In this document: in pieces, positions 42,944-51,578 of the stretch
Position numbering within the stretch: the stretch's first letter is position 1
How the letters are laid out: each line of letters opens with the position of its first letter
From: an uncultured Eubacteriales bacterium
Lineage (GTDB): Bacteria > Bacillota > Clostridia > Peptostreptococcales > Anaerovoracaceae
Reading direction: 5' to 3'
Assembly (NCBI GenBank): GCA_900315485.1
Contig: OMZI01000005.1
Span: 1 to 64,000, forward strand
Length of the DNA: 64,000 bases
Program-made: the position numbers and the translations under genes
The notes under the pieces: generated by a model
Database searches by the model: none
The model's input: the letters and a program-made list of their open reading frames with translations, nothing else
Told to the model about the DNA's origin: nothing

Positions 42944-43411
42944 TCAGTCTCCGTATCTGTTCTTCTGCCTCTTCTGGAATTCTGTCTGCTCCCAGTCGGG
43001 TACGGCTCCATCAGCCTCAAGGCACATAAGAGCTGTTTCTATGAGAAGCGACCTCTTTCCTTCCGAAAGAGCTTTCAGTATAGGTGCGAAGATAGTCAGC
43101 CCCGTCCTTTCCCAGTCGTTCATTTTCGGGTAGCCCTTTTCGGAGAGCTCGATCCGCTTTCTTCCCCAGAGCTGATCAAGGGAGATGTCGAGAGCGTTAG
43201 CGATGTCCTTGTCTTTGACATCCCTTTTCCCCGTACCCGGGAGCCTGCTTCCGTTCTCTATAGCTACGATACCTGCCTTTGTCTCATATCCGGCCTTCTC
43301 CGCAAGTTCAGCCTGGCTCATGCCTTTGCTTCTTCTGATCACGCTCACGTTGAGTGCGAGCCTCTCTTTTTTCTTGCGTTCAATGAAATCCTTCTTCTCT
43401 TTGTCGTTCAT
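42944..43411 (-). CDS. XRE-family helix-turn-helix regulator
   Basis: 155 aa. HTH_3 domain about 20-85: SVIRRSKGMSQAELAEKAG, GIVAIENGSR, IANALDISLDQLWG. The C-terminal half (MNDWERTGLTIFAP...) is probably an effector or dimer domain. It begins 2 bp after the preceding gene and is directly followed by the E1 palindrome, the obvious candidate binding site for it or a paralogue. Confidence 0.85.
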   Translation of the reverse strand: MNDKEKKDFIERKKKERLALNVSVIRRSKGMSQAELAEKAGYETKAGIVAIENGSRLPGTGKRDVKDKDIANALDISLDQLWGRKRIELSEKGYPKMNDWERTGLTIFAPILKALSEGKRSLLIETALMCLEADGAVPDWEQTEFQKRQKNRYGD

Positions 43412-43413
43412 TG

Positions 43414-44025
43414 CTATGCCTCCCTTCCGCTTTTCTGTTTCCTGTCCACTTCACTTTTCAGCTCACTGAGGCGTTCTTCGCATGCTTCGAGCACTCCGCT
43501 CTTGGACAGATAGTATTTTGCGTACATGCACATAGTGCACCGCCCTTTGTTGTCGAGATGGTTCCTGTCATTGAACGAGCAGCATGTCTCCGATGTCATG
43601 ATCTCTCCTTCTTCGGTCACATGGGTGTCTGCGAAGACCAGAGCTGCGGTGATAGGGTTCCAGCCGTAGGTTTCATCGTAGTTCCTGTACTGCCTTACAC
43701 AGGAGACTGCGTCCTGTTTGAAGCCTGCTTTCGTCATGAGTGATCCGAGCACCACCCGGTTCTGATCAGCATAGCCTATGTCCCACATGTCCGGGACCCG
43801 GTACAGCAGTCCCGTGTTGTACCAGGCATCGCTCTGCCCCTTCGGGGCTATCCGTGCCATTATCTCTGCTACTGCAAGATTGTGGTTGTACCAGTCTTCA
43901 GAGCTCCTTAGAGCGGTGCAGATCTCGTTCAGAAAGATGCATGCGGTCTTGTATGATCGTCCGTTTCTCCTCATTCTGGTCAGGTGGTCCAGCATTTCTT
44001 TTGATGATAGGTCGCTTTTACTCAT
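43414..44025 (-). CDS. Cys-containing soluble protein of unknown function
   Basis: 203 aa, mostly helical, with a C-terminal Cys cluster (ETCCSF, then CTMC about 20 residues later) that may bind zinc, and a charged coiled-coil end (ERLSELKSEVDRKQK). The start at 44025 (MSKSDL) follows AGGAGG. It is the first gene after the E2 palindrome module and is coupled to the XRE regulator downstream. Confidence 0.65.
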   Translation of the reverse strand: MSKSDLSSKEMLDHLTRMRRNGRSYKTACIFLNEICTALRSSEDWYNHNLAVAEIMARIAPKGQSDAWYNTGLLYRVPDMWDIGYADQNRVVLGSLMTKAGFKQDAVSCVRQYRNYDETYGWNPITAALVFADTHVTEEGEIMTSETCCSFNDRNHLDNKGRCTMCMYAKYYLSKSGVLEACEERLSELKSEVDRKQKSGREA

Positions 44026-44047
44026 ATCATCCTCCTGTAGTGTCAAA

Positions 44048-44130
44048 TTTTTTCAATTTGAAAAAAATCGCTGCAGCCCTTGCAATGCAACGGTTACAGC
44101 TATACTTAAGAGTCGCGTTTTTGCGATGGG
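44048..44130 (-). repeat. Intergenic module E2
   Basis: Same organisation as E1: CCATCGCAAAAACGCG, CTTAAGTATAGCTG, then the 19-bp palindrome TTTTTTCAA-T-TTGAAAAAA at 44048-44066. It lies 23 bp upstream of the next start codon. Confidence 0.75.
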
Positions 44131-44132
44131 AT

Positions 44133-44474
44133 CTATGACAGTACGTCGTCCATCCTCTTAACGCTCCCTTTTCTCATTTCTTCAAGTGCCTTAGTGTACG
44201 GCTCAGGCAGGAAACTGCTCTTTCTCCCGTATGCAGTGATAACAGTCGCATCCGGGAATATGATCGTGAGTCTGAGCCTGCCGGATGCATCATCTGCAAG
44301 CTTCCCCGTCACGATGCAGTTTTCCCATTTTCCGTTTCTGGAGGCTATACACTTTAGTGATGACGGCCTGAGGACACTGTTGATCCCAGCGAACCACTGG
44401 CTCATATCTCTGAGTTCCCTCTCTCTTACAGTCACGTTCTTTACTATCAGCTCAGTCAGTATTGGCTTTCTCAT
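44133..44474 (-). CDS. Small protein of unknown function
   Basis: 113 aa, soluble, beta-rich (GRLRLTIIFPDATVITAYGRK). Weak ribosome site (CAGGAAAAACC). It stands between two membrane/unknown genes of the transfer region and ends at module E2. No family recognised. Confidence 0.55.
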   Translation of the reverse strand: MRKPILTELIVKNVTVRERELRDMSQWFAGINSVLRPSSLKCIASRNGKWENCIVTGKLADDASGRLRLTIIFPDATVITAYGRKSSFLPEPYTKALEEMRKGSVKRMDDVLS

Positions 44475-44519
44475 GGTTTTTCCTGCTTCCGTCCTTTTCC
44501 TGTTATTGCCATGCGGGAT

Positions 44520-45068
44520 CTATCTCATTCCCGCAAGCTTCTGTTTCACCGTTATCTTTACTCCGTTTTTCTCTATGCGCTTGCAGAGCCACATGATGTT
44601 GTTGCTGAGACCGTCTACAAACATCACGCGTCTGCCTTTGCTGTATAGATCAAGTCCCCCTCGTTTCATTACGCAGCGGTCTATGTCCTTAAGGAGCACC
44701 GTCCGCTTTATGCACCACAGCCTGTATGCCGTGATGCTGTCGTCTGTCACTCGCTGGTCCCAGAAGTGTTTTACAGGAGCCAGCATCAGAAGGACGCTGA
44801 TAACTATGAATGAACCGTATATTGCGAGGAGCGGTTTATCAAGCTGCCCGCTTACGTATGCGCCGTATGCACACGCTGTTGAGAATCCCCCGAATAACGC
44901 ACCTGTGAATGCAAGTGATGAGTTCGGTCTCACGTCGAAGTTTTTGCCCGGCCCGCCTTTTTTCCTGTTTGCACTTACAAAGATCAGGTCGAGCGAAAGG
45001 GGAACTATGTATATGACGAACAGTATCCCTATACCGCTGAATATGTTTTCTATAACCTTGACGATCAT
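44520..45068 (-). CDS. Polytopic membrane protein of unknown function
   Basis: 182 aa with about four hydrophobic helices (about 8-30, 50-70, 78-100) and a cytoplasmic end (LYSKGRRVMFVDGLSN). Start behind AGAAGGGAG. It is the first gene after module E3. Membership of the transfer apparatus is likely by context only. Confidence 0.65.
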   Translation of the reverse strand: MIVKVIENIFSGIGILFVIYIVPLSLDLIFVSANRKKGGPGKNFDVRPNSSLAFTGALFGGFSTACAYGAYVSGQLDKPLLAIYGSFIVISVLLMLAPVKHFWDQRVTDDSITAYRLWCIKRTVLLKDIDRCVMKRGGLDLYSKGRRVMFVDGLSNNIMWLCKRIEKNGVKITVKQKLAGMR

Positions 45069-45285
45069 ACTGCTCCCTTCTTGTTTTTGTGTTCTGTGTT
45101 TCTGCCCGCCCCGGGGAGCGCTCTCTGCATAGCGTTCAAAGCGGTTGTTTTTGGCTGTGCGCGTCTTTTTGCTTTGTTTCGTGGAATTATGCGTTGCGGC
45201 CGTAAAAATCGCTTAAATCGCAAATTTTGACCTTTAGTAGCTGCGCTTTCCTTTCTTTTCTTCCGGATGAGTTTGCCACACCAAT

Positions 45286-45369
45286 TTTTTCAATATGAAA
45301 AATTTCTCTGTAACGCAGTCAAATCAACGCTTTGGGGCATACTTAAGGATTTGAAAATTGCGATGGAAA
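45286..45369 (-). repeat. Intergenic module E3
   Basis: CCATCGCAA and CCTTAAGTATG on the minus strand, then TTTTTCA-ATA-TGAAAAA at 45286-45302. This is the most diverged copy. The surrounding spacer 45069-45369 has no gene. Confidence 0.65.
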
Positions 45370-46026
45370 TCAGCTGACGAATCCCTTATGCTGATCACTG
45401 TTGCCCGCCTCATCAAAAATGTCGTCGTAAAGGCCTTTCCCGTACGCGGCTACTTCTATGCCTTCGACGTGTACACTAAGCGCCTCAGGCACAGCGGAGA
45501 CAGCTCTTTTTATCATTTCCACCTTGTCTGCGCCATTTTCCATCGCTACATCGGTCACCATAGCGATTCCCCTTGCCAGTATCTCTATTACTGCAGCTTC
45601 GACCACATCTGCACTTTTCATGACATGATCGCCGGCATAGCTTACAAGACACTCTCCGTCGACATTGAGCGATAACTCTCCGTCTCCGCCGTACAGGCAC
45701 ACGATGGAATCTCTTGCCCTGTTCGCCAGGCATTCAATGAATTCCACTTTATCCTCTGGTGCATTCGTGACCGTAAGAAGGTCTGCCAGTGTGAGCAGGA
45801 GCCCGCCTGTCACCTGTTTTGCGACATTACCGATGTCGCAGCCGTTTTCATCAGAGAAGCACTTGATCCTGTCTGCGAGCACATATCCTGCAAGTGTCAT
45901 TGCGAGTTCTTCGTCTTCTGCGTTCTGATCTGCACCTATCAGTTCAATGGCTGTTATTCGGTCTGTCACTCTTAGCTTTATGTTGCTTCCGTCATAATCG
46001 ATCGACGCTATCTGTTTCTTTTTCAT
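45370..46026 (-). CDS. Acidic soluble protein of unknown function
   Basis: 218 aa from MKKKQIASIDYDG; acidic, helical, with QVTGGLLLTLADLLTVTNAPED in the centre. Start at 46026 has GGAG followed by AACAACGCAA before ATG, the AACAAC-type initiation context seen at several genes here. No family recognised. Confidence 0.6.
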   Translation of the reverse strand: MKKKQIASIDYDGSNIKLRVTDRITAIELIGADQNAEDEELAMTLAGYVLADRIKCFSDENGCDIGNVAKQVTGGLLLTLADLLTVTNAPEDKVEFIECLANRARDSIVCLYGGDGELSLNVDGECLVSYAGDHVMKSADVVEAAVIEILARGIAMVTDVAMENGADKVEMIKRAVSAVPEALSVHVEGIEVAAYGKGLYDDIFDEAGNSDQHKGFVS

Positions 46027-46176
46027 TTGCGTTGTTCTCCTGTTTGCTGCTTTGGGAACGGAAAGGCACCTCACATAGCTCTGTGGGCGCCGTATTTTTG
46101 TTCTGAAGCGTTTTTTGTAGTTTTCGGGGCATTTCCCCATGTTGGTGTTTTTGTCCGCTCTAAGGCGGGATTCCGG

Positions 46177-47316
46177 CTATTCTCTTTCTGCAGCGAGCAG
46201 AAGCCCTCTGAAGTGAGAAGGGGAGAGCACCATCGCGTCAAGCCCTGTATCATACACACTTTCCAGCACCTCTTTCTGCCAGTCATGTACTATGAGTCTG
46301 CACCTTTTGCGCCTGATGCGTGATTCTATCTCCTTGATCCTGCCAAGATTGCAGCACAGAAGGTTATATATCGGCTTTCCGGACTCTGTTCTTCCATCTT
46401 CATCGTTTCCCGGAGAGGAGGAGAGACCGAGAATCTTGTTTATCTTGTTCCTCCAGTCAGGTATCGTGAGCATTTTTGCAACATCCATAGCGTGGCTTTC
46501 GTCCTCCGTCGGGATAACGTAGCACAACCTGTATATCGCTGTGGGGTCCATTCTGCTTTCTTCCTTGCCACTCATCTTAAGAAGGTCTTCCGCAACTTTT
46601 CCTGTCTCAGCGAAGATGACTGCCTTGAGTCTCCGGTCTCTGCTGCGCTCAATGTCCAGAGCGTCCTCGTACATACGCCTGATGTCGATTGCTGTCTGTG
46701 TCTCGGATGCAGCATACCACCGGAACTTTGGGGTGGAGATAATATAAACACATATCGGGCCTGTTTCGCTGAAGATCGTGCCTGACTGTATGGACATTTC
46801 GCGCCGTGTGTGCTGCATGTCCTGTGTCTTTCTTTTGAGGATCGGACCGCTTATGTATAGGGGCATTCTTTTTGGTGCACTCCGGATTATCTCCGTGGCA
46901 TCGGTAAGGGTAGGGGAGTAGAACAGATGTTCCTTATTCTCGAATCCGGCTCCGTCTACATTGAAGCCCGCGTCCAGGAACGCATTTATAAGCATGGCCT
47001 CCCTGCGCTTTTTGAGGCGGTATTCTTTTCCCCCGGGATATCTTGCCCCTTTTTTGCCGGCGAGAACTTCCACATGTTCCGAGAGCCGCGGGTCCATATT
47101 ATCTATCCAGTCAAAGCCGGCGGGGTCGCAGATCCGGTACGTTCTCTTCCTGTCCGGGTGACGGAAGTAGCGTATAAGATCATCAGCGAGCATGTGCCTC
47201 AGTTCGTCGCCTGCCGACGACGGTGGGGCGGGGGCCCTGTCCCGAACCTTAAGCGAAAGAATCTCACCAGACATACCAAGTCTAAACATGTAATGATTTC
47301 TTACTTTTTCATTCAT
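46177..47316 (-). CDS. Conjugative-element protein of unknown function
   Basis: 379 aa, basic. A central region with RRREAMLINAFLDAGF-like helix and IQSGTIFSETGPICVYII strand pattern resembles proteins found beside T4SS genes in clostridial plasmids, possibly replication-relaxation-like, but I cannot confirm this. ATG at 47316 lacks a nearby ribosome site; the best GGAGG is about 45 nt upstream, behind a strong hairpin. Translation may be regulated. Confidence 0.6.
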   Translation of the reverse strand: MNEKVRNHYMFRLGMSGEILSLKVRDRAPAPPSSAGDELRHMLADDLIRYFRHPDRKRTYRICDPAGFDWIDNMDPRLSEHVEVLAGKKGARYPGGKEYRLKKRREAMLINAFLDAGFNVDGAGFENKEHLFYSPTLTDATEIIRSAPKRMPLYISGPILKRKTQDMQHTRREMSIQSGTIFSETGPICVYIISTPKFRWYAASETQTAIDIRRMYEDALDIERSRDRRLKAVIFAETGKVAEDLLKMSGKEESRMDPTAIYRLCYVIPTEDESHAMDVAKMLTIPDWRNKINKILGLSSSPGNDEDGRTESGKPIYNLLCCNLGRIKEIESRIRRKRCRLIVHDWQKEVLESVYDTGLDAMVLSPSHFRGLLLAAERE

Positions 47317-47368
47317 AACCAAAACCCAACATGATCTAAGGTTTTTATTTTTATTCTTCCTCCTGTTT

Positions 47369-47411
47369 GGTTTAACGAGGTATTGCTTTCAGCAACCACC
47401 TCTACCAAACC
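47369..47411 (-). promoter_or_regulatory. Long leader hairpin
   Basis: GGTTT/AAACC encloses GAGGT-GTTGCT/AGCAAT-ACCTC with a 3-nt GAA loop: more than 15 bp overall. It lies in the leader of the 46177-47316 gene. A second inverted repeat, TAACTGATTTT/AAAATCAGTTA (47471-47512), follows the upstream gene's stop and probably terminates it. Confidence 0.5.
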
Positions 47412-47509
47412 CTTTAGGATGAGGCGGGTAAAAATCGTGGTCAAACCATTGGAATTTCAACGGTTTCAGCTAACTGATTTTTTGATTTTTGCAAAAAGCA
47501 GAAAATCAG

Positions 47510-48217
47510 TTACTTTTTTGACTGATTTTTTGTGATTTTTACAGCCGAATCCGAGCTTCTTGCAGCAATCATTTCGTAGATGAAAGGCTCTTTTCTGTCT
47601 GCAATATAGATGTCGCAGTAGGACTCATCCGGATCTTTGACTGCCATGTTCATCGTAATGAGAGAGAGGGCGTTATCGTCTCTTATGAAGGTGCCCTGAA
47701 GTGCATCCAGGGCTCTTTTTGAATCGATATTGTCGAAGTCAAACACCTTCTGAAAGCTGCTGCAAATGTGATGTTCAAAGACAATAAGAGGTTCTTCTAT
47801 CTTCTGGATCTTCCCGTTTTCGCGTTCGTAATCTGCCTGAAGATTCATCACGAGATAGAATATGTGCTTACCTGCATTTGACGGCCCTCTGTCAGAAGAC
47901 TGGACGGAGTAGAAGGGAGGGAGATGGAATTTCCAGAGTCCCGGCTTCAGCTCCGTGAGGCATGCATCAAAATAGTCGGTAGTGCCGATCATTTCATGAT
48001 TGTTGCCGATCTGCCTGTCCTGCATGTCGTACACAAGTCTTTTCAGTTTCAGGTAGATTTCTTCATTGTCGATCGCGAAACTGTTTGTTAATGCCTTCAC
48101 GCTTTCATCCTGCTCGGTGTATAGCGCGTACGCAAGGTCGCTGATTTTTCTTGTCTGCAATTTGACCAGTTCCTGGTAATCCAGGAGGCTCTTTATGCTT
48201 CTATCTCTGTCTATCAT
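47510..48217 (-). CDS. Soluble protein of unknown function
   Basis: 235 aa. N-terminal helical part (YQELVKLQTRKISDLAYALY) and a beta-rich C-terminal half (DPDESYCDIYIADRKEP). Overlaps the upstream gene by 17 bp, so it is co-translated with it. No family recognised. Confidence 0.6.
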   Translation of the reverse strand: MIDRDRSIKSLLDYQELVKLQTRKISDLAYALYTEQDESVKALTNSFAIDNEEIYLKLKRLVYDMQDRQIGNNHEMIGTTDYFDACLTELKPGLWKFHLPPFYSVQSSDRGPSNAGKHIFYLVMNLQADYERENGKIQKIEEPLIVFEHHICSSFQKVFDFDNIDSKRALDALQGTFIRDDNALSLITMNMAVKDPDESYCDIYIADRKEPFIYEMIAARSSDSAVKITKNQSKK

Positions 48218-48827
48218 TTTTTCCCTCTGTGTCTGTGAGTATGCATGTTGCTATGCCTGTTTCCGGTGACTTTCTCACTATGCCAAGTCTGTGGCTGCCG
48301 AAAAGGACCGGCTTTTTGCCCCTCAGTTCCTCGGACGGTATCCTTGACGGATACACAAATAAAGTGATTTCACCTTTTTTTCTTTTCTTTTCGAATTTTT
48401 CCAGAAGCCGCAGTTTCTGTGCGCCCCGGTCATTATTTATGATCACATCATACATAAGTCCGGTCGTCGTATAGAAAATGTAGTCCTCAGGAAGGTCTGT
48501 GCGAACAGCAGCGACCTCGTTCTCTTCTCCTTTTTCCTTTTCTTCTTTCATCACCGCAAGGTACACATCAAAGGCATCAAGTTTGTCGCTGCTTGCTCTT
48601 TCTTTCTTGTCTGCCTTGAGGATATGTGTGTCTGCATATTTCGCCTTTGTGATGATGCGCGCCTGCAGAAATTTTTCCGTCAGATCCTCGGCGGTCTCCT
48701 TGCATATGCCGAAATAAAGGCAAAGATAGAGAAGAAAAGAATCGTATCTGATCGCACCGAACACCTTTATAAGCTGCGATGTGTCAGAGAGAAATCGTCT
48801 TGTTATCTTTATTTCTTTTCTGCCCAT
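48201..48827 (-). CDS. Putative winged-helix-like protein in the virB4 operon
   Basis: 208 aa. Opening segment (RRFLSDTSQLIKVFGAIRYDSFLLYLCLYFGI, then EDLTEKFLQARIITK) has the pattern of a winged helix that reads like the N-terminal part of small regulators on clostridial plasmids. C-terminal half alpha/beta. 8 bp after virB4; start behind AGGAGG. Confidence 0.6.
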   Translation of the reverse strand: MGRKEIKITRRFLSDTSQLIKVFGAIRYDSFLLYLCLYFGICKETAEDLTEKFLQARIITKAKYADTHILKADKKERASSDKLDAFDVYLAVMKEEKEKGEENEVAAVRTDLPEDYIFYTTTGLMYDVIINNDRGAQKLRLLEKFEKKRKKGEITLFVYPSRIPSEELRGKKPVLFGSHRLGIVRKSPETGIATCILTDTEGKNDRQR

Positions 48828-48835
48828 GTTTCCTC

Positions 48836-51370
48836 CTATGAGTAGTTTTCCATACCGGCACGAGCCTGTTTTTCAAGTTCCTCGCGCTGAGTCGTGAACA
48901 GCATGTGCTCAGACGGGGAGGCTTTGACCTTGATAGGAATATGACTTGCTCCTGCGCAGAAAAGGGCTTCGCCCTTATCCTGGCTCGGGATGGTCATCAT
49001 TTCCTCTCTTGTAAGTCCCAGTTTGGCGGAAATATTATCGAGGTCGGTCTTTTCCATTCCGAGGATCAGCTTTGAGTGAGAGCAGGAGAGGATGGCATTG
49101 CCGTAATTGTCTCTTCCGTTGAAAAGGTCGACGATAGACTGTGTAGCGAAGATCGCTCCTCCGCCGAATCCTCTTATGACCTTGAAGATCTCCTGAACGA
49201 ACTCTCCTACCTGACGGTTGTTTCCGTCCAGAAGCTGCCATCCCTCGTCGATGGTTATCATCTTTTTCTTGGTTCTGTCCTGCCTGCATTTTGCCCATAT
49301 GAATTCCAGTATGATGAACATTGTCGGTGCAAGCATATCGTTTTTGATATTTTCAAGGCCAAAGACTATATACTTGTTGCCGAGATTCACATTCGTATGA
49401 CCGTTCATGTTCCTGCAGGCACCATTGATGAAACGGGACATGATTATCACGATCTCCTTGCGGATCTTTCCCTCATCGGATGCTGCCTTGATCCTGTCGT
49501 AGAAGTCGGAAATTATAGGCATCTTCTTGAGCGTGGTATGCTCAGCGTCTTCGTAGATGCTGTTGTTATCCTCGTTCATGCCGAAATCTTCGTAAAGATG
49601 CAGCAGGATCGTCTCAAGCTGCGTTTTTTCAGCAAGTGTAAGGTCAGGGATGAGATACGTCAGCCATATCTTGAGGTTGTCTATCTTGTCGATGACCCAT
49701 GATTTTTCTGAATATGAATTTCCTCCGAGAAATGCAGTGACAGGGGAGGACATAGGCCTTATCTCGAGAGGATTGATCCTCTGGTTCGATGTGGCTGCTA
49801 TGTCGACAAACTCTCCGCCGACTGCGTCACATATCCTTCTGAACTCGTCCTGTTTGTCCGGTGCGAGAATAAAGTTCTGCACGCCGTGATATCTGAGCCT
49901 TGTCGTTATGGTCATGAGAGAGTAGGTCTTTCCGTGTCCTGATGCTCCGTAAATCGACATGTTTGCGTTCGCATATCTCGAGTCGAACGGGTCGTAGAGT
50001 ACCATCGACGCATTCTCTCTGTGATATCCGACTGCGATGCCGTTTTTATCCGAAAGGGAAAATGCCGTGAACGGATATGCTGCGGCAACTGCGCTGGTAG
50101 TGAGGTTGCGTCTGCCCACGTTCAGGAGTTTCGGCCTTAGATTCATAGTGTATCCGGTCGAATAGAAGGCTTCTTCCTGATATCTTTTACACTCAAGAAT
50201 GTCTACGTCGAGAGTTATGGCAGCCTTTTTCATCGCTTTCTTACGAAGATCCAGCTCTTCAAGAGTGTGTGCCCAGACGGTTATGAGGACTGTGATATCG
50301 TAAACGGACTCTCTTCCTCCCTTAAGAGCCTGCTTCATCCACATCGCTCCGGAGTAGTTTTCAGCTATCTCTTCTGCGTTTTCCTGCTCGGCCTCTGTGT
50401 TCGTGAGCTTGTATTTCTGCCACTTGAGGGTGTTTTTTATGCTGCTTAGCTTCTGTGAAGAGTCATCTTTGATGAAATAGATGTCTATATCGTAACCGTA
50501 TCCGAAGTTTATGATCCCCGAAAGCCAGCCGCCCTGCGTCAGCATGTAGTTCGGCATCGTGTTTCCTCTAACGAAGAAGTGGCTCCTGTACATGCCGTCG
50601 ATGACCATGTAGGAAGGGGACTCGTTAAAGTCTATCGACTTCGGCGCTATCAGATTCCTGATGTCGAACGGGATATCTGCATCAGGCAGCATCTCGAGCA
50701 CCTTTGCGCGGTCGTCCCTTATCCTCAGAACTCTTTTGTTGTAAGGCTCAGTGTTCTTCGTGGCTCTGTTATAGTAGTTATACAGAAGTTCAGACAGCTT
50801 TCCGTCTTCGTTCGAAGTAAAAAGAAAAACGTCGTTTCCGAGGCCTTTGAATCCGGAAGCGATCTCTTCTGCTTTTCGGTTTATTATATTTATGCCTTCT
50901 TCTTCAGTTTGGATGCCTTTTACTTCCTCGCCCTGGAGCTGGAAGATGAAGTAGTAGTGCTTACGATATGTATCTAGTCCTCCTTCGTTCTGGAGATACT
51001 GTATATACTGCGAAATAAGTGATTTGCAGGAGTCATCCTTTTCTTCCTGATAAGCGGCCCGTGCCATAGCTACGTATTCATCGATATTTGAGAAGGTCGT
51101 GATGACTTTGATGTGGAAATCAGCATAGATCGTTTTGATGAGAGCCGCGTATTTTCTTATGGTCGAATCCTGCTCTTCATCAGACATGATGTTGAAGTTG
51201 ATGGCCACGATCTCCATTATCTTGATGAATTTCCGGTTTCTGCCGTTCTCATCTTCGGTAATGACGACGCCGTCCTTTATTCTGCTCTCCTGAATGAAGT
51301 CCTGTGTCCACTCCGGGACTCTTGTGCTGTTAAATGACAGTCCGAGATCCCTCCCGAGATTTATATCCAT
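48836..51370 (-). CDS. virB4: VirB4/TraE-type T4SS ATPase
   Basis: 844-aa transfer ATPase. N-terminal VirB4 domain, then Walker A YGASGHGKTYS, Walker B MITIDEGWQLLDG and the ATQSIVDLF sensor. The start at 51370 (MDINLG) follows AAAGGAG; upstream in-frame Met codons lack a site. It heads the operon behind copy 3 of the operator-promoter and a terminator-like leader hairpin. It energises pilus and channel assembly. Confidence 0.94.
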   Translation of the reverse strand: MDINLGRDLGLSFNSTRVPEWTQDFIQESRIKDGVVITEDENGRNRKFIKIMEIVAINFNIMSDEEQDSTIRKYAALIKTIYADFHIKVITTFSNIDEYVAMARAAYQEEKDDSCKSLISQYIQYLQNEGGLDTYRKHYYFIFQLQGEEVKGIQTEEEGINIINRKAEEIASGFKGLGNDVFLFTSNEDGKLSELLYNYYNRATKNTEPYNKRVLRIRDDRAKVLEMLPDADIPFDIRNLIAPKSIDFNESPSYMVIDGMYRSHFFVRGNTMPNYMLTQGGWLSGIINFGYGYDIDIYFIKDDSSQKLSSIKNTLKWQKYKLTNTEAEQENAEEIAENYSGAMWMKQALKGGRESVYDITVLITVWAHTLEELDLRKKAMKKAAITLDVDILECKRYQEEAFYSTGYTMNLRPKLLNVGRRNLTTSAVAAAYPFTAFSLSDKNGIAVGYHRENASMVLYDPFDSRYANANMSIYGASGHGKTYSLMTITTRLRYHGVQNFILAPDKQDEFRRICDAVGGEFVDIAATSNQRINPLEIRPMSSPVTAFLGGNSYSEKSWVIDKIDNLKIWLTYLIPDLTLAEKTQLETILLHLYEDFGMNEDNNSIYEDAEHTTLKKMPIISDFYDRIKAASDEGKIRKEIVIIMSRFINGACRNMNGHTNVNLGNKYIVFGLENIKNDMLAPTMFIILEFIWAKCRQDRTKKKMITIDEGWQLLDGNNRQVGEFVQEIFKVIRGFGGGAIFATQSIVDLFNGRDNYGNAILSCSHSKLILGMEKTDLDNISAKLGLTREEMMTIPSQDKGEALFCAGASHIPIKVKASPSEHMLFTTQREELEKQARAGMENYS

Positions 51371-51441
51371 TAAAAATCTCCTTTCGCTTCGATGTATTTT
51401 GCCCGCCTGTTTCATACCTTTCTTTTCACGGTACGAAAAAA

Positions 51442-51464
51442 GGGCAGGGGAGTATCCCTTGCCC
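51442..51464 (-). terminator. Leader attenuator-like terminator before virB4
   Basis: Minus strand GGGCAAGGG/CCCCTGCCC hairpin (5-nt loop) followed by TTTTTT. It lies between the copy 3 promoter (-10 at 51489-51494) and virB4, so most transcripts would stop about 50 nt in unless read-through occurs. Confidence 0.65.
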
Positions 51465-51488
51465 GAATCAGTCTAGGTTCATGTTAAC

Positions 51489-51550
51489 ATGATAGCACTG
51501 CTTGACACGAATGTCCGTATCACTTAGTGTCGTTTTTGATGCATTTTGCC
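51489..51550 (-). promoter_or_regulatory. Shared operator-promoter, copy 3
   Basis: Minus strand: CAAAATGCATC block with a degenerate second palindrome arm, TAAGTGATAC, -35 CGGACA, 17-bp spacer, -10 TATCAT. Matches the copies at 16971 and 40233 in order and spacing. Drives virB4. Confidence 0.7.
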
Positions 51551-51578
51551 GTTTTTTTGGATGAAAATCGCCGGTTTT

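Noticed and set aside
42860..45369. Integron-like attC sites at the repeated intergenic modules.
   Set aside because: No GTTRRRY/RYYYAAC core pairs and no integron integrase; a regulatory module is simpler.
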